64,000 nt of DNA from Daejeonella lutea (GCF_900168015.1 NZ_FUYR01000001.1:343968-407967); one strand, 5' to 3'; positions 26,734 through 36,609 are shown, counted from the first letter of the stretch. The notes: generated by a model not told the origin, from the sequence alone. Translations and numbers: made by a program.

Positions 26734-28131
26734 ATGAAACAAAAGCTACTATTAGTTGCCCTTGTTATGCTAGGGCTAAATTCATGGGCACAACAGCCCG
26801 GTGCGCCATCAGGGAAACCCTATGCTTATATTATTAAAGGGGGGCATGTAATAGATCCGAAAAATAACATTAATGAAGTTATGGATGTCGCGGTAACATC
26901 TGGAACCCGGGCTCAACCGGCACGTCCGGCAGTTCCTGCTCGTCCCGCAGAGGGTAATCGTCCTGCTCGACCAGCAATTCCCGCCCGCGAAGCCGTTCCG
27001 GGTTCGGAAGGGAAAGTGGCACTTGTCGCAAAAAACATTCCTGCAGATCAGGCCGACAGGATAATCGATGCCAAGGGTTTGTATGTAACTCCAGGACTTA
27101 TTGACCTACACGTTCATTTCTTTTGGGGACATGAAGGAAGTTATTTGAAGAACGCGGCAACGGCTTTGCCAGCAGATGGATTTACATTCCGCACAGGGGT
27201 AACTACAGTTGTAGATGCCGGCTGTACGGGCTGGAGAGATTTCGAGCTTTATAAAAAACAAACAATCGACGCATCTCAAACCCGCGTGCTTTCTATGTTG
27301 AACATAGTTGGAACCGGAATGGACGGACGTGGAGAAAACAACATCGACGAGATGGATCCGGTGAAAACGGCCGAGATGGCAAAGAAATATCCAAACGATA
27401 TTGTAGGGGTAAAGCTTGCTCACTTCAACGGACGTACTTGGGTTCCAACAGACCGTGCGCTTGAAGCTGGAAGGCTGGCGAATATTCCAATTATGGTTGA
27501 TTTCGGCTCTGCAAATCCTTACCTGCCCCTTGATTCATTATTCAATGTGAAATTCCGTCCTGGCGATATTTATACCCACGCATTTGGTGGAAACGGAACG
27601 GACAGTAAGGACGGCCGTGAGTCTATAGTAGACATGAATGGCAAAGTAAAGCCATATGTTTATAAAGCAAGGGAAAGAGGTGTTGTATTTGATATTGGTT
27701 TTGGAGGAGCAAGCTACTTGTACAATCAGGGAGTTCCTGCGGTCAAAGCTGGTTTTTATCCTACTACAATCAGTACAGATCTTCATACTGGCAGTATGAA
27801 TGGTCCAATGAAAAGTATGGAAAATATTATGGGCCTATTTATGGCTACAGGCATGCCCTTGAAAGATGTTATAGCAGCCAGTACCTGGCATCCTGCGAAA
27901 GCCATAAAACGTGAAGAACTGGGCAATTTGTCTAAGGGTTCAGTCGCTGATATCGCAATCTTTAAAGTAACTGAAGGAAATTATGGCTGGCCCGTTAGGG
28001 GTGGTAAGATTACAGGGAAGCAAAGGCTGCTGACCGAAATGACTATCCGATCTGGAAACATCGTGTATGACTTGGACGGAATCGGACAGCCGGCTGGACC
28101 TGCGCCTGCAGTGACTACTGCGGGTCGATAA
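26734..28131 (+). CDS. secreted amidohydrolase/deacetylase-family metallohydrolase
   Basis: 465 residues with a signal peptide (LLLVALVMLGLNSWAQ). The amidohydrolase fold is shown by PGLIDLHVHFFWG (H126-x-H128), VVDAGCTGWRDF, HAFGGNGTDSKDGR and the C-terminal beta-sandwich (ELGNLSKGSVADIAIFKV). It resembles the N-acetylamino-acid deacetylase/dihydroorotase-like exported group. A low-complexity insert rich in Pro, Ala and Arg (~59-92, repeats such as ARPAVPARPA) interrupts the N-terminal sandwich. Monocistronic, ended by a strong bidirectional terminator. Confidence 0.88.
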   Translation: MKQKLLLVALVMLGLNSWAQQPGAPSGKPYAYIIKGGHVIDPKNNINEVMDVAVTSGTRAQPARPAVPARPAEGNRPARPAIPAREAVPGSEGKVALVAKNIPADQADRIIDAKGLYVTPGLIDLHVHFFWGHEGSYLKNAATALPADGFTFRTGVTTVVDAGCTGWRDFELYKKQTIDASQTRVLSMLNIVGTGMDGRGENNIDEMDPVKTAEMAKKYPNDIVGVKLAHFNGRTWVPTDRALEAGRLANIPIMVDFGSANPYLPLDSLFNVKFRPGDIYTHAFGGNGTDSKDGRESIVDMNGKVKPYVYKARERGVVFDIGFGGASYLYNQGVPAVKAGFYPTTISTDLHTGSMNGPMKSMENIMGLFMATGMPLKDVIAASTWHPAKAIKREELGNLSKGSVADIAIFKVTEGNYGWPVRGGKITGKQRLLTEMTIRSGNIVYDLDGIGQPAGPAPAVTTAGR

Positions 28132-28152
28132 CATTTAAATCGTCGGAAAAAT

Positions 28153-28183
28153 AAAAACGCCTCTCATTACGGGAGGCGTTTTT
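28153..28183. terminator. bidirectional rho-independent terminator
   Basis: A perfect 11-bp stem AAAAACGCCTC/GAGGCGTTTTT with a 9-nt loop sits between the convergent stops at 28131 (+) and 28211 (-), with T-tracts on both strands. Confidence 0.92.
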
Positions 28184-28210
28184 ATTTTTAGGAGGTTGTC
28201 TCGTACGGAT

Positions 28211-29098
28211 TTATTTCAACTTCTTAGTAAAAAATTCGATAGTCCGTTTCCAGGCCAGTTCCGCTGCAGCTTTATCATATCGTGGAGTAGTATCGTTATG
28301 AAAGCCATGATTGGCATTTTCATAAATAAAGGCTTCATATTCCTTGCCATGTTCCTTAAGAGCAGCTTCGTAAGGTGGCCAACCCGCGGTTATTCTTGTA
28401 TCTAACGAAGCATAGTGTAATTGCAGGGGCGCTTTAATCTTAGGTACATCAGCCACTGCTGCCTGGCCGCCATAAAATGGTACCGATGCGGCAAGAGTGG
28501 GTATTCTGACAGCCATCGAATTACAAATTCCACCACCAAAGCAAAAGCCAACAACTCCCACTTTACCATTGCAGTCTTTATGGTTTTTAAGATATTCGTA
28601 TGCTGCAATAAAGTCTTCCAGCATTTCAGCTCCGTTTCGTTTAGCTTGCATTGATCGGCCTTCGTCATCGTTTCCAGGATAACCCCCAAGTGGAGTCAAC
28701 GCATCGGGCGCGAGAGCTATAAATCCCGCGACTGCTGCCCGTCTCGACACATCTTCAATGTACGGGTTCAACCCGCGGTTCTCATGAACCACGATAATCC
28801 CACCTAATTTCTTTTTTGTCTTGGCAGGTTGTGAAAGTAATCCTTTAATGGTACCGCCACCTTTCGGGGATGAATAGTTAATATATCCTGACTTTAAACG
28901 CGGATCATCTGCTTTCACCTGAACCCGATCCTGATAATTAGGCATGAGGAAACTCATTAGGGATGTTAATGTAAGACCCCCTACCGCGTAAACGGATAGT
29001 TGTTGCATGAAAGAGCGCCGGTCAATACGGCTGTGCGCATAGTCGTCATAAAGGTCAAACACTTCCTGTTTGATGTCTTCTTTTCTGATTTGATCCAT
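28211..29098 (-). CDS. dienelactone-hydrolase-family protein, exported
   Basis: 295 residues of the alpha/beta hydrolase DLH family. The triad is Cys186 (GFCFGGG), Asp233 (ASLDTRI) and His264 (NANHGFHN), with the conserved Glu106 in VVHENRGL that activates the Cys nucleophile. An atypically long N-terminus places a Tat-like motif at R27-R28-S-F-M before the hydrophobic segment [17 protein letters not shown]. The family hydrolyses lactones and carboxylic esters. It diverges from the oxidoreductase gene at 29261 with 162 bp between them. Confidence 0.9.
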   Translation of the reverse strand: MDQIRKEDIKQEVFDLYDDYAHSRIDRRSFMQQLSVYAVGGLTLTSLMSFLMPNYQDRVQVKADDPRLKSGYINYSSPKGGGTIKGLLSQPAKTKKKLGGIIVVHENRGLNPYIEDVSRRAAVAGFIALAPDALTPLGGYPGNDDEGRSMQAKRNGAEMLEDFIAAYEYLKNHKDCNGKVGVVGFCFGGGICNSMAVRIPTLAASVPFYGGQAAVADVPKIKAPLQLHYASLDTRITAGWPPYEAALKEHGKEYEAFIYENANHGFHNDTTPRYDKAAAELAWKRTIEFFTKKLK

Positions 29099-29260
29099 AA
29101 TGAATACTAATCTAATTAAAATTCTTTAAGCAAGGGAGCTTACTTCTCTTGGCTTGTATGTTTCAAACGCTCTCCGACACCGTTTGAACATTTTCTTTAT
29201 CTAAAACTTAAGCGTTTACATCCTAATTGTTCTATTTTTAATATAACAAACTCCAGGCAT

Positions 29261-30595
29261 ATGCTTCGTAGAAAATTTATACAACAGACCGGTACCGTTA
29301 TGACGGGGACTTTACTTGCCGATAGTTTACTTGCAGCCACGCCGCCAAAAGCGAAGAAAAAAGTTGCCATGGTTGGAACGGGCATTCGCGGGACTTCGAT
29401 GTGGGGCACCGAACTTATTAAAGAATTTCCTGAAACAATTCAGTTTGTGGGCCTATGCGACAAGAATCCGGGAAGGGTTGAGACAGCAAAACGAATAATG
29501 AAGCTTAAATGTCCCACTTACGTCGATATTGATACCATGCTCCGCGATACAAAGCCTGAGATTTTGATCGTGACCACTATGGACAGCACCCACCACGAAC
29601 AAATAGTGAAAGGATTAGAATCTGGTGCAGATATCATTACGGAAAAGCCAATGACCACTGACGAAAAGAAATGCCAGTTGATCATTGATGCTGAGAAGAA
29701 AAGCGGTAAAAAAGTGTACGTGACGTTTAACTACCGGTACTCGCCACACAGGCAGAAGATCTATGAGCTGCTAAACAACGGGTCGATTGGAAAAATAACA
29801 TCAGTAGACTTTCACTGGTATCTTGACACTTCTCATGGTGCCGATTACTTCCGCCGCTGGCATCGTAAAAGAGAATTTGGAGGTTCATTATTGGTTCATA
29901 AAGCAACTCACCATTTTGATTTATTAAACTGGTGGCTGGATTCTGATCCTCAACAAGTTCATGCCTTAGGCACTCTTGAATTTTATGGGAAAAATAACTC
30001 GTTCAGGCATTCACATTGCCGGCCATGTACACATAAATCGGAATGCAAGTTTTATTTCGACATTACAAAGAACGTTCGCTTGATGGAATTGTATGTAGAT
30101 AATGAAAAGCATGATGGTTATCTACGGGACGGCTGCGTTTGGAAAGAAGACATCGACATTTTTGATAAGATGGCTGTTCAGATCAAATACGCTAATAATG
30201 TACAGGTAAGTTATTCTTTGTCAACTTACTCGCCGTATGAGGGATACCGAATTTCATTTAACGGTACAGAAGGCAAACTGGACGCATGGATCCATGAAAG
30301 GCAGCCCTGGAAAATGGAGAAATACGATGAAATACAGCTAACTAAAATGTTCGGGGAGACTGAGTATTTTCGAATTGACAATACAGAAGAAGGTCACGGA
30401 GGTGGAGACTCCCGCTTGAGGAAGCAACTTTTCAATCCTGGCCCTGACCCATATAAGCAGGGGGCAGGTTCCCGTGATGGCGCCATGTCAGTGTTAATTG
30501 GAATTGCCGCCAGGCAAAGCATTGATACAGGTGTGCCTGTGAAAATCGCCAGCCTTACATCGTTAAAACCACATCCGAGCAGAGGAGTCGTATAA
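29261..30595 (+). CDS. Gfo/Idh/MocA-family oxidoreductase, Tat-exported
   Basis: 444 residues. The N-terminus MLRRKFIQQTGTVMTGTLLADSLLAA is a Tat signal. The Rossmann domain starts at KKVAMVGTGIRG (G39-x-G-x-x-G44), with the conserved EKP at 128-130 (DIITEKPMTTDE) and a substrate domain containing NYRYSPHRQKI and HKATHHFDLLNWWLDSDP. A cysteine-rich insert (HCRPCTHKSECKF) is typical of this subfamily. Members use NAD(P) tightly bound, explaining export of a folded holoenzyme, to oxidise or hydrolyse sugars. Specific substrate unknown. Confidence 0.92.
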   Translation: MLRRKFIQQTGTVMTGTLLADSLLAATPPKAKKKVAMVGTGIRGTSMWGTELIKEFPETIQFVGLCDKNPGRVETAKRIMKLKCPTYVDIDTMLRDTKPEILIVTTMDSTHHEQIVKGLESGADIITEKPMTTDEKKCQLIIDAEKKSGKKVYVTFNYRYSPHRQKIYELLNNGSIGKITSVDFHWYLDTSHGADYFRRWHRKREFGGSLLVHKATHHFDLLNWWLDSDPQQVHALGTLEFYGKNNSFRHSHCRPCTHKSECKFYFDITKNVRLMELYVDNEKHDGYLRDGCVWKEDIDIFDKMAVQIKYANNVQVSYSLSTYSPYEGYRISFNGTEGKLDAWIHERQPWKMEKYDEIQLTKMFGETEYFRIDNTEEGHGGGDSRLRKQLFNPGPDPYKQGAGSRDGAMSVLIGIAARQSIDTGVPVKIASLTSLKPHPSRGVV

Positions 30596-30608
30596 TCTTC
30601 CAGATTAT

Positions 30609-30625
30609 TTGCGTCAATTTCGCAA
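30609..30625. promoter_or_regulatory. candidate operator for the Fur-family regulator
   Basis: TTGCG-7 bp-CGCAA, a perfect inverted repeat that ends 27 bp before the first gene of the metal operon. That operon encodes its own Fur-family repressor, so autoregulation through this site is a reasonable guess. It does not match a consensus I can quote. Confidence 0.4.
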
Positions 30626-30652
30626 TAGGTAATAAATGGTTAGATTTGTGTC

Positions 30653-30961
30653 GTGAAGTTTCTCGCGATTTTTCTATCCGTCCTGATGCTTGCAATTGCC
30701 TTTGACATCTGCCCGGATACAGATTCCTGTAGTGACAGCGATAGAACTGAACTAAACAAAAGCAGTGGAAAGCAATCGGAAGATGGTGAACGCTGCAGTC
30801 CTTTTTGCCATTGCCTGAGGTGCCCATTTTCTGTTCTTTTACCGCTTACATCGGCGGAGTTTTTCAATAGTAATTCTCTGCAAAGGAATTTAACAACTGC
30901 ATCACAATCACGAACCCTAAGTGTACAAAATGCTATCTGGCAGCCTCCCAAAGCAGCCTAA
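30653..30961 (+). CDS. small exported Cys-rich protein of a metal operon
   Basis: 102 residues from GTG at 30653. A signal peptide (LAIFLSVLMLAIAFD) is followed by a Cys-rich mature part with CPDTDSC and CSPFCHCLRC, then a Ser/Asn-rich tail. Small proteins of this kind (DUF6660-like, by resemblance only) occur upstream of TonB receptors in metal operons of Bacteroidota. The thiols could bind or sense metal in the periplasm. It lies 93 bp before the TonB receptor. Confidence 0.7.
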   Translation: MKFLAIFLSVLMLAIAFDICPDTDSCSDSDRTELNKSSGKQSEDGERCSPFCHCLRCPFSVLLPLTSAEFFNSNSLQRNLTTASQSRTLSVQNAIWQPPKAA

Positions 30962-31054
30962 TCACTTTTTTTTATTTCCGTATAACCCTAATTTTTTATA
31001 AATGAAGCCTGCAGACTCTTATGCAAGCTTTGTTAACCTTAACAATATTTAAAA

Positions 31055-33229
31055 ATGAAAAAGCTTCTTTTGCTTCATCTGGCTGTGACGATATCTTTTA
31101 GCGCCTTTTCTCAGAACAGCTTCACGACGATAATTAAAGATTCCAAAACAGCTGAGCCGTTGATTGGTGCTACAGTTAGCCTTATCGATTTGAATAAAGC
31201 GGCTTCAACTAATGCCGATGGACTTCTAACATTTACAGATATACCTGCCGGAAAACATCGTTTAGAAATTCGATATGTTGGTTACGTAACAAAAAAGGAC
31301 TCTGTAGTCTTGCCGCTTGCGACTAATGAGCATTTAATTTTCTCAATCGAACCTAGCGAAGGCGAGGAGATCGATGAAATCATTGTTTCTACTACCCGTA
31401 GCAGCAGAACAATAGATAATATTCCTACACGAATCGAGGTAATTGCGGGAGAAGAGCTCGACGAAAAAGGAAATATGAAACCCGGAGATATACGTATGAT
31501 CCTGAATGAAAGCACGGGTATCCAGACACAGCAAACTTCCGCTACAAGTGCAAATGCCTCAATACGTATTCAGGGTCTTGATGGGCGATATACTCAAATA
31601 CTTAAAGATGGGTTTCCTTTGTTTTCGGGAGCAGCCAGCGGACTTGGATTGCTGCAGACGCCGCCCCTTGACCTTAAGCAAGTGGAAGTAATAAAAGGAT
31701 CAGCATCAACACTTTACGGAGGTGGAGCAATAGCCGGATTGGTTAATTTAGTTAGTAAAACTCCGGGGGAGCAAAGGGAGTTAAACTTTCACCTTAACGG
31801 AACATCGGCGGGTGGTTTAGATCTGAATGGATTTTACGGACAAAAATTTGGTAAATCAGGCATGACGGTTTTTGCCTCCCGGAATAGTAATAAAGCTTAC
31901 GCTCCGGGTAATATAGATTTCACTGCGATCCCGGAATTTACCAGGTACACATTTAACCCAAAGTTATTTGTTGATCTGGGCAGTGCCACGTCGTTAAGTG
32001 TTGGCTTGAACAGTAGTTTTGAGAACCGTACCGGGGGTGACCTGCATTATATCAAAGGTGAGGGCAATGCTGGGCATAGTTTTTTTGAAAACAACAATAC
32101 TGACCGCTTGTCCAGTCAGTTTTCGCTGAAGCATCGACTCAATAGCAATTCAGAGGTCAATTTCAAGAATAGTGTAAGTTACTTTAACAGGAAGATAAAG
32201 GTTCCTGGTTACCTTTTTGACGGTATTCAATATGGAAGTTTTTCAGAAGCTAGTTTTTTCACGGAAAGTGATAAGGCTGAGTGGGTAGCCGGTCTGAATC
32301 TGTGGACAGATCATTTTCAAGAAAACATAAAGACAGCAGTGCCGTTCCGGGATTATAGCCAAACGACCTTTGGGGGTTTCATCCAAAATAATATTCACGC
32401 CAGTGACTGGCTTGAGCTGGAAACGGGCTTAAGGGGAGATTATGTACTGGATTATGGTTTCTCACTTCTTCCGCGTGTATCTGCGTTAATTAAAGTTAGC
32501 GACAAGCTAAACTCGCGAATTGGTGGAGGATTAGGGTATAAGGCTCCCACTTTTTTTACCGAAGAAAGTGAACGTATACAATACCAAAATGTACTTCCTA
32601 TCTCAACGGAATTTAATAAACTGGAAAGAAGTTACGGCGTCAATTGGGATATTAACTACCGGACCACATTTAGCGAGGCGATAACCTTCAGCTTCAATCA
32701 CCTATTCTTTTATACGCTTTTGAATAATCCTCTGGTATTAGAACCGGCATCGGCAGGGCAGTTGAGATTTATTAATTCATCCGGGCATATGGACACAAGA
32801 GGGATGGAAACCAATCTTAAGCTAACTTATAATGACTTTAAATTATTTATAGGTTACAGTTTGACTGATGCCAAAATACATGCTGGGAACATATTAAAAC
32901 AAAATCCTTTGACCGCCAAACATCGCCTGAATAATGTGCTTATGTATGAAGTGGAAGATAAGTGGAAGCTAGGTGCAGAGGCATACTATTATAGCCGGCA
33001 ATTGCTTAATGATGGAGCAATCGGCAAGCCATATTGGATCTACGGTTTCATGGCAGAAAAGCTTTGGGAAGGTTTCTCGTTGTATATCAATTTTGAGAAT
33101 TTCACTGATACCAGACAGAGTCGTTTCGATACTATATATTCAGGGAGCATTACGAACCCGGTATTCAGGGATATATACGCCCCGTTGGATGGTTTTGTTA
33201 TTAATGGTGGGTTAAAATTGAGATTATGA
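31055..33229 (+). CDS. TonB-dependent receptor of a metal operon
   Basis: 724 residues: signal peptide (LLLLHLAVTISFSAFSQ), carboxypeptidase-regulatory-like domain (~22-105, LIGATVSLIDLNKAASTNADG), TonB box region (DEIIVSTTRSSRTIDNIPTRIEVI), plug (~115-230, LKQVEVIKGSASTLYGGGAIAGLVNLVSKTP) and a beta-barrel ending FVINGGLKLRL. It resembles siderophore/metal-type receptors, shorter than SusC. Its stop overlaps the Fur-family gene (ATGA), so it is translationally coupled to a metal regulator. Expected cargo is a metal ion or chelate, perhaps zinc. Confidence 0.93.
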   Translation: MKKLLLLHLAVTISFSAFSQNSFTTIIKDSKTAEPLIGATVSLIDLNKAASTNADGLLTFTDIPAGKHRLEIRYVGYVTKKDSVVLPLATNEHLIFSIEPSEGEEIDEIIVSTTRSSRTIDNIPTRIEVIAGEELDEKGNMKPGDIRMILNESTGIQTQQTSATSANASIRIQGLDGRYTQILKDGFPLFSGAASGLGLLQTPPLDLKQVEVIKGSASTLYGGGAIAGLVNLVSKTPGEQRELNFHLNGTSAGGLDLNGFYGQKFGKSGMTVFASRNSNKAYAPGNIDFTAIPEFTRYTFNPKLFVDLGSATSLSVGLNSSFENRTGGDLHYIKGEGNAGHSFFENNNTDRLSSQFSLKHRLNSNSEVNFKNSVSYFNRKIKVPGYLFDGIQYGSFSEASFFTESDKAEWVAGLNLWTDHFQENIKTAVPFRDYSQTTFGGFIQNNIHASDWLELETGLRGDYVLDYGFSLLPRVSALIKVSDKLNSRIGGGLGYKAPTFFTEESERIQYQNVLPISTEFNKLERSYGVNWDINYRTTFSEAITFSFNHLFFYTLLNNPLVLEPASAGQLRFINSSGHMDTRGMETNLKLTYNDFKLFIGYSLTDAKIHAGNILKQNPLTAKHRLNNVLMYEVEDKWKLGAEAYYYSRQLLNDGAIGKPYWIYGFMAEKLWEGFSLYINFENFTDTRQSRFDTIYSGSITNPVFRDIYAPLDGFVINGGLKLRL

Positions 33230-33642
33230 AACCGGGAATAGAACAAAGGCTACAGGCGAAAGGTATTAAGCCTACAGCAATGCGTAATTTGGTTTTAAAT
33301 CATCTTAGTATGCAGCAGTCTGCTATAAGCCTAACCGAGCTGGAAAAGGCGCTTGCACCCGTAGACAGGGTAACAGTTTACCGAACCTTAAAGACCTTTG
33401 AAGATCATTGTCTGGTTCATGCCATTGATGACGGTACGGGAGCGTCAAGGTATGCTTTATGCAAAGAAGATTGTGATGACTCTCCTCATCACGATCTTCA
33501 TGTACATTTTCATTGCAGTAAATGCAATGAAACTTATTGCCTGCCTAAAACGTTAATCCCTGCATTGGCCCTGCCTGAAGGCTTCAAAAAAGAAGAAATG
33601 AGCTTGCTTGTTAGAGGTGTTTGTCAGAATTGTTCCTTGTAG
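33226..33642 (+). CDS. Fur-family metal-responsive repressor (Zur-like?)
   Basis: 138 residues. The N-terminal winged helix (KPTAMRNLVLNHLSMQQSAISLTELEKAL, DRVTVYRTLKTFEDHCLVH) is followed by a metal-binding domain with the His-rich stretch HHDLHVHFH (88-96) and two structural CxxC pairs, C97/C100 (CSKC) and C133/C136 (CQNC). Family identity is certain; the sensed metal is not. Coupling to the receptor upstream and a Zn/Cd-type ATPase downstream favours zinc. It probably represses its own operon. Confidence 0.93.
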   Translation: MKPGIEQRLQAKGIKPTAMRNLVLNHLSMQQSAISLTELEKALAPVDRVTVYRTLKTFEDHCLVHAIDDGTGASRYALCKEDCDDSPHHDLHVHFHCSKCNETYCLPKTLIPALALPEGFKKEEMSLLVRGVCQNCSL

Positions 33643-33684
33643 TTTGCAATTCTATTGCATTGCTCAGGCACCGTAATTTGTATT

Positions 33685-35655
33685 ATGAAATCCAACACCA
33701 AACATGCAGAATGCTGTAGCCATGATACAGATAAGCCATTAGAACATTTTGAAAATCTAACCGATCATACCGACCATGATGGTCATGATCATGGTTCGCC
33801 AAAACCCAGCTGGAAATCTCACTGGGATCTCTTGCTAGCACTTTTGATATTGGTGATCATGCTTAGCCTTGAATACGGTTTCGACATTTTATTTACCGGT
33901 ACGGCAAATCTAATTGTTTATGGAATAGCTTATTTGCTGGCAGGTTGGAGGGTTTTGAATATAGCATTTCGAAAGCTGAAGCGCTTAGACATATTCAATG
34001 AATTTTTCCTAATGAGTATAGCTACGATTGGAGCATTTCTAATTGGTGAATACAGCGAAGGAGTTGCCGTTATGGTATTCTATTCTATTGGAGAGTGGTT
34101 TCAAGATTCTGCAGTTAATCGTGCTAAAAATAGTATTAAAGCTTTGCTTGATGTCAGGCCGGATGAAGTATCAGTATTAAGGGATGGGAACGAATTAAGG
34201 GTTGATCCCGCGACCGTTAAAATTGATGAAATTATCGTGATAAAACCGGGTGAAAAAGTAGCGCTAGATGGGCAGTTGGTTTCTGAAAATGCATCATTCA
34301 ACACTTCAGCCTTAACTGGCGAAAGCAAACCGGCTACAAAGTATTCTGGTGAAAATATTCTGGCTGGGATGATCAACCTGAGTTCAGTTGCAGAGGTTAA
34401 GGTAACAACTTTATACAGCGATAGTAAATTGAGCAAGATCCTATCAATGGTTCAGGATGCAACAGCAAGGAAATCGCAAACTCAGCTTTTTATCTCAAAG
34501 TTTGCAAAAGTCTATACTCCAATAGTATTTTTTCTGGCACTGGCAGTTTGTCTTTTACCCTACTTCTTCGTCGATAATTATGACTTCAATACCTGGTTTT
34601 ACAGGTCGTTGGTTTTTCTCGTGATCAGCTGCCCTTGTGCATTAGTTGTATCCATACCCCTCGGTTATTTTGGTGGGATAGGGCTTGCGTCCCGGCATGG
34701 TATTTTGTTTAAGGGGGGGAATTTCCTCGATGTAATGACCAAAATCAATGTCGTCGTGATGGACAAGACCGGAACATTGACGAAAGGTGTGTTCAAGGTA
34801 CAAGAGGTAGTGGCGGATGATATTGGTAAAAGTGAACTGCTGAGATTGGCATCAACACTGGAGAAAAATTCCACTCATCCTGTAGCGAGAGCGATTGTAG
34901 AATTTGCAAAAGGGGAAGAAGACACGAAGGCTGAGAAGGTAGAAGAAATAGCAGGCCATGGCATGAAGGGAATAATTGAAGGTATGACTGTTCTGGCCGG
35001 AAATGTAAAGCTAATGCAGAAATTTTCCGTTGATTATCCTAAGGAAATCGAAAAGATTGTAGATACCACCGTGCTGATTGCCTTAGATAATATTTACGCT
35101 GGATACATTACTATTGCCGACGAGATCAAGGATGATGCAGCAAAGACTATCAGTGAGCTCCACAAACTAAATATTAAGACAGTGATGCTTTCTGGCGACA
35201 AGCAAAGTGTGGTTAACAATGTCGCTAAAATGATTGGTATTGGTTCCGCTTACGGAGATCTCCTGCCTGCAGAGAAGGTGGCAAAGGTGGAAGAATTAAA
35301 GAATTCGGGATTTCACCTCGCTTTCGTCGGCGATGGCGTAAATGATGCTCCCGTGGTAGCATTAGCAGACGCTGGCATAGCTATGGGCGGCTTGGGTAGC
35401 GATGCAACGATAGAAACTGCCGATATCGTTATTCAAAATGACCATCCATATAAAGTTGTGTCCGCTATCCTCATAGGGAAAATTACAAGGAATGTTGTAT
35501 GGCAGAATATTATTCTAGCGATGGTTGTGAAGGTCGTCGTATTAAGCCTCGGAGCCGGGGGAGTAGCAACCCTTTGGGAAGCAGTGATAGCGGATGTGGG
35601 CGTAGCATTTCTGGCTATCTTAAATGCTGTAAGAATTCAGAAAATGACGGTTTAA
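33685..35655 (+). CDS. heavy-metal P1B-type ATPase (Zn/Cd/Co-type)
   Basis: 656 residues from the ATG at 33685; an in-frame TTG at 33655 is disfavoured. The N-terminus is a His/Asp-rich tail (HTDHDGHDHG) in place of a CxxC HMA domain. Catalytic features: TGES loop, C316-P-C318 (SCPCALVVSIPLG), Asp360 in DKTGTLTKG, the HP motif (STHPVARA) and GDGVNDAP; the last helices contain ADVGVAFLAILNAVRI. The CPC motif with the TM8 ADVG aspartate points to the Zn2+/Cd2+/Pb2+ (ZntA-like) class, which exports cytoplasmic metal. It starts 42 bp after the repressor. Confidence 0.93.
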   Translation: MKSNTKHAECCSHDTDKPLEHFENLTDHTDHDGHDHGSPKPSWKSHWDLLLALLILVIMLSLEYGFDILFTGTANLIVYGIAYLLAGWRVLNIAFRKLKRLDIFNEFFLMSIATIGAFLIGEYSEGVAVMVFYSIGEWFQDSAVNRAKNSIKALLDVRPDEVSVLRDGNELRVDPATVKIDEIIVIKPGEKVALDGQLVSENASFNTSALTGESKPATKYSGENILAGMINLSSVAEVKVTTLYSDSKLSKILSMVQDATARKSQTQLFISKFAKVYTPIVFFLALAVCLLPYFFVDNYDFNTWFYRSLVFLVISCPCALVVSIPLGYFGGIGLASRHGILFKGGNFLDVMTKINVVVMDKTGTLTKGVFKVQEVVADDIGKSELLRLASTLEKNSTHPVARAIVEFAKGEEDTKAEKVEEIAGHGMKGIIEGMTVLAGNVKLMQKFSVDYPKEIEKIVDTTVLIALDNIYAGYITIADEIKDDAAKTISELHKLNIKTVMLSGDKQSVVNNVAKMIGIGSAYGDLLPAEKVAKVEELKNSGFHLAFVGDGVNDAPVVALADAGIAMGGLGSDATIETADIVIQNDHPYKVVSAILIGKITRNVVWQNIILAMVVKVVVLSLGAGGVATLWEAVIADVGVAFLAILNAVRIQKMTV

Positions 35656-35769
35656 AGCCCTAAATTCCTATTGTCTTCCTATTGTAATCTCGCCGATCTG
35701 GTCACACCTTTTGGACAATTGAAGCGTTATATAAGGGTAATTAAAGACGCACACACTAAATTGAAATAT

Positions 35770-36579
35770 ATGAGAAAAGGTTTGAAATTAAGCACAATAT
35801 TAGGAATCGTAATGCTTACTGTCGTGACTTTAAGCTTTAGAAATACAACTTCACAAAATGATGTTAATTCTTCCAATGCAGAGACTACTAAGACTGTAAA
35901 ATCGGCAGAAGAGATTTTTAATGAATATGCGTTATCGATTTATAAAGTAAGCGGTTTAGGTGCTACTGGATTAGACTACAAGGTTTTTCTTAAAGGTCTT
36001 ATAGGATATCAGAACCTTAAAGGCCTGAATCTTACACCGGGTACGAAGTCAATTCTTTCTGTTGTTGACCTTTCGCTGCCGAGTACAGCAAAAAGGCTGT
36101 GGGTAATTGATTTGAGCGCGCATAAGATCTTGTTTAATACTTTGGTTGCACACGGACGCGGAAGTGGAGAGAAGATTGCTGAAACATTCTCCAATACGCC
36201 ATCTTCAAATCAAAGCAGTGTCGGATTTTACACAACTGCTGAAGTATATAACGGTAAACATGGACGGTCCTTGAGACTTGACGGACTTGATGCAGGTTTA
36301 AATGACAAGGCCAGAGAAAGGGCGATTGTTGTTCACGGTGCTGAGTATGTTAGTCAGGATGTGATTAATGCGACCGGTCGTCTGGGCAGAAGCCAAGGAT
36401 GTCCTGCCTTACCGATGGATTTGTTCAGCGATATTATTAATAATATCAAAGGAAACACTCTGCTATTCATAAATGGACAAGGGGTTGAAAATTCAGAGTA
36501 TTTAAAAGGAATTTCCGGCGAATTCAGTCAGGATCAGCTTGCCTCGGCTAAATCAGAAACAGTGAAATCACGCATCTGA
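35770..36579 (+). CDS. murein L,D-transpeptidase catalytic-domain protein (YkuD_2-like)
   Basis: 269 residues from the ATG at 35770; the frame is open from 35671 but the upstream part is unlike a signal peptide. The N-terminus MRKGLKLSTILGIVMLTVVTL is a signal or anchor. The catalytic region has VVDLSLPSTAKRLWVIDL, HGRGSG, GFYTTAEVYNGKHGRSLRLDGLD, RAIVVHGAEYVS and GRSQGCPALP with nucleophile Cys211. Members crosslink or modify peptidoglycan stem peptides. It lies 114 bp after the ATPase and may be read through from that operon. Confidence 0.87.
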   Translation: MRKGLKLSTILGIVMLTVVTLSFRNTTSQNDVNSSNAETTKTVKSAEEIFNEYALSIYKVSGLGATGLDYKVFLKGLIGYQNLKGLNLTPGTKSILSVVDLSLPSTAKRLWVIDLSAHKILFNTLVAHGRGSGEKIAETFSNTPSSNQSSVGFYTTAEVYNGKHGRSLRLDGLDAGLNDKARERAIVVHGAEYVSQDVINATGRLGRSQGCPALPMDLFSDIINNIKGNTLLFINGQGVENSEYLKGISGEFSQDQLASAKSETVKSRI

Positions 36580-36609
36580 GAAAGCTTTGCATAGAATTTT
36601 AAATCCTAA

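Noticed and set aside
33655-33684. TTG start for the metal ATPase
   Set aside because: An ATG 30 bp downstream gives a typical His-rich N-terminus and a normal intergenic spacing.
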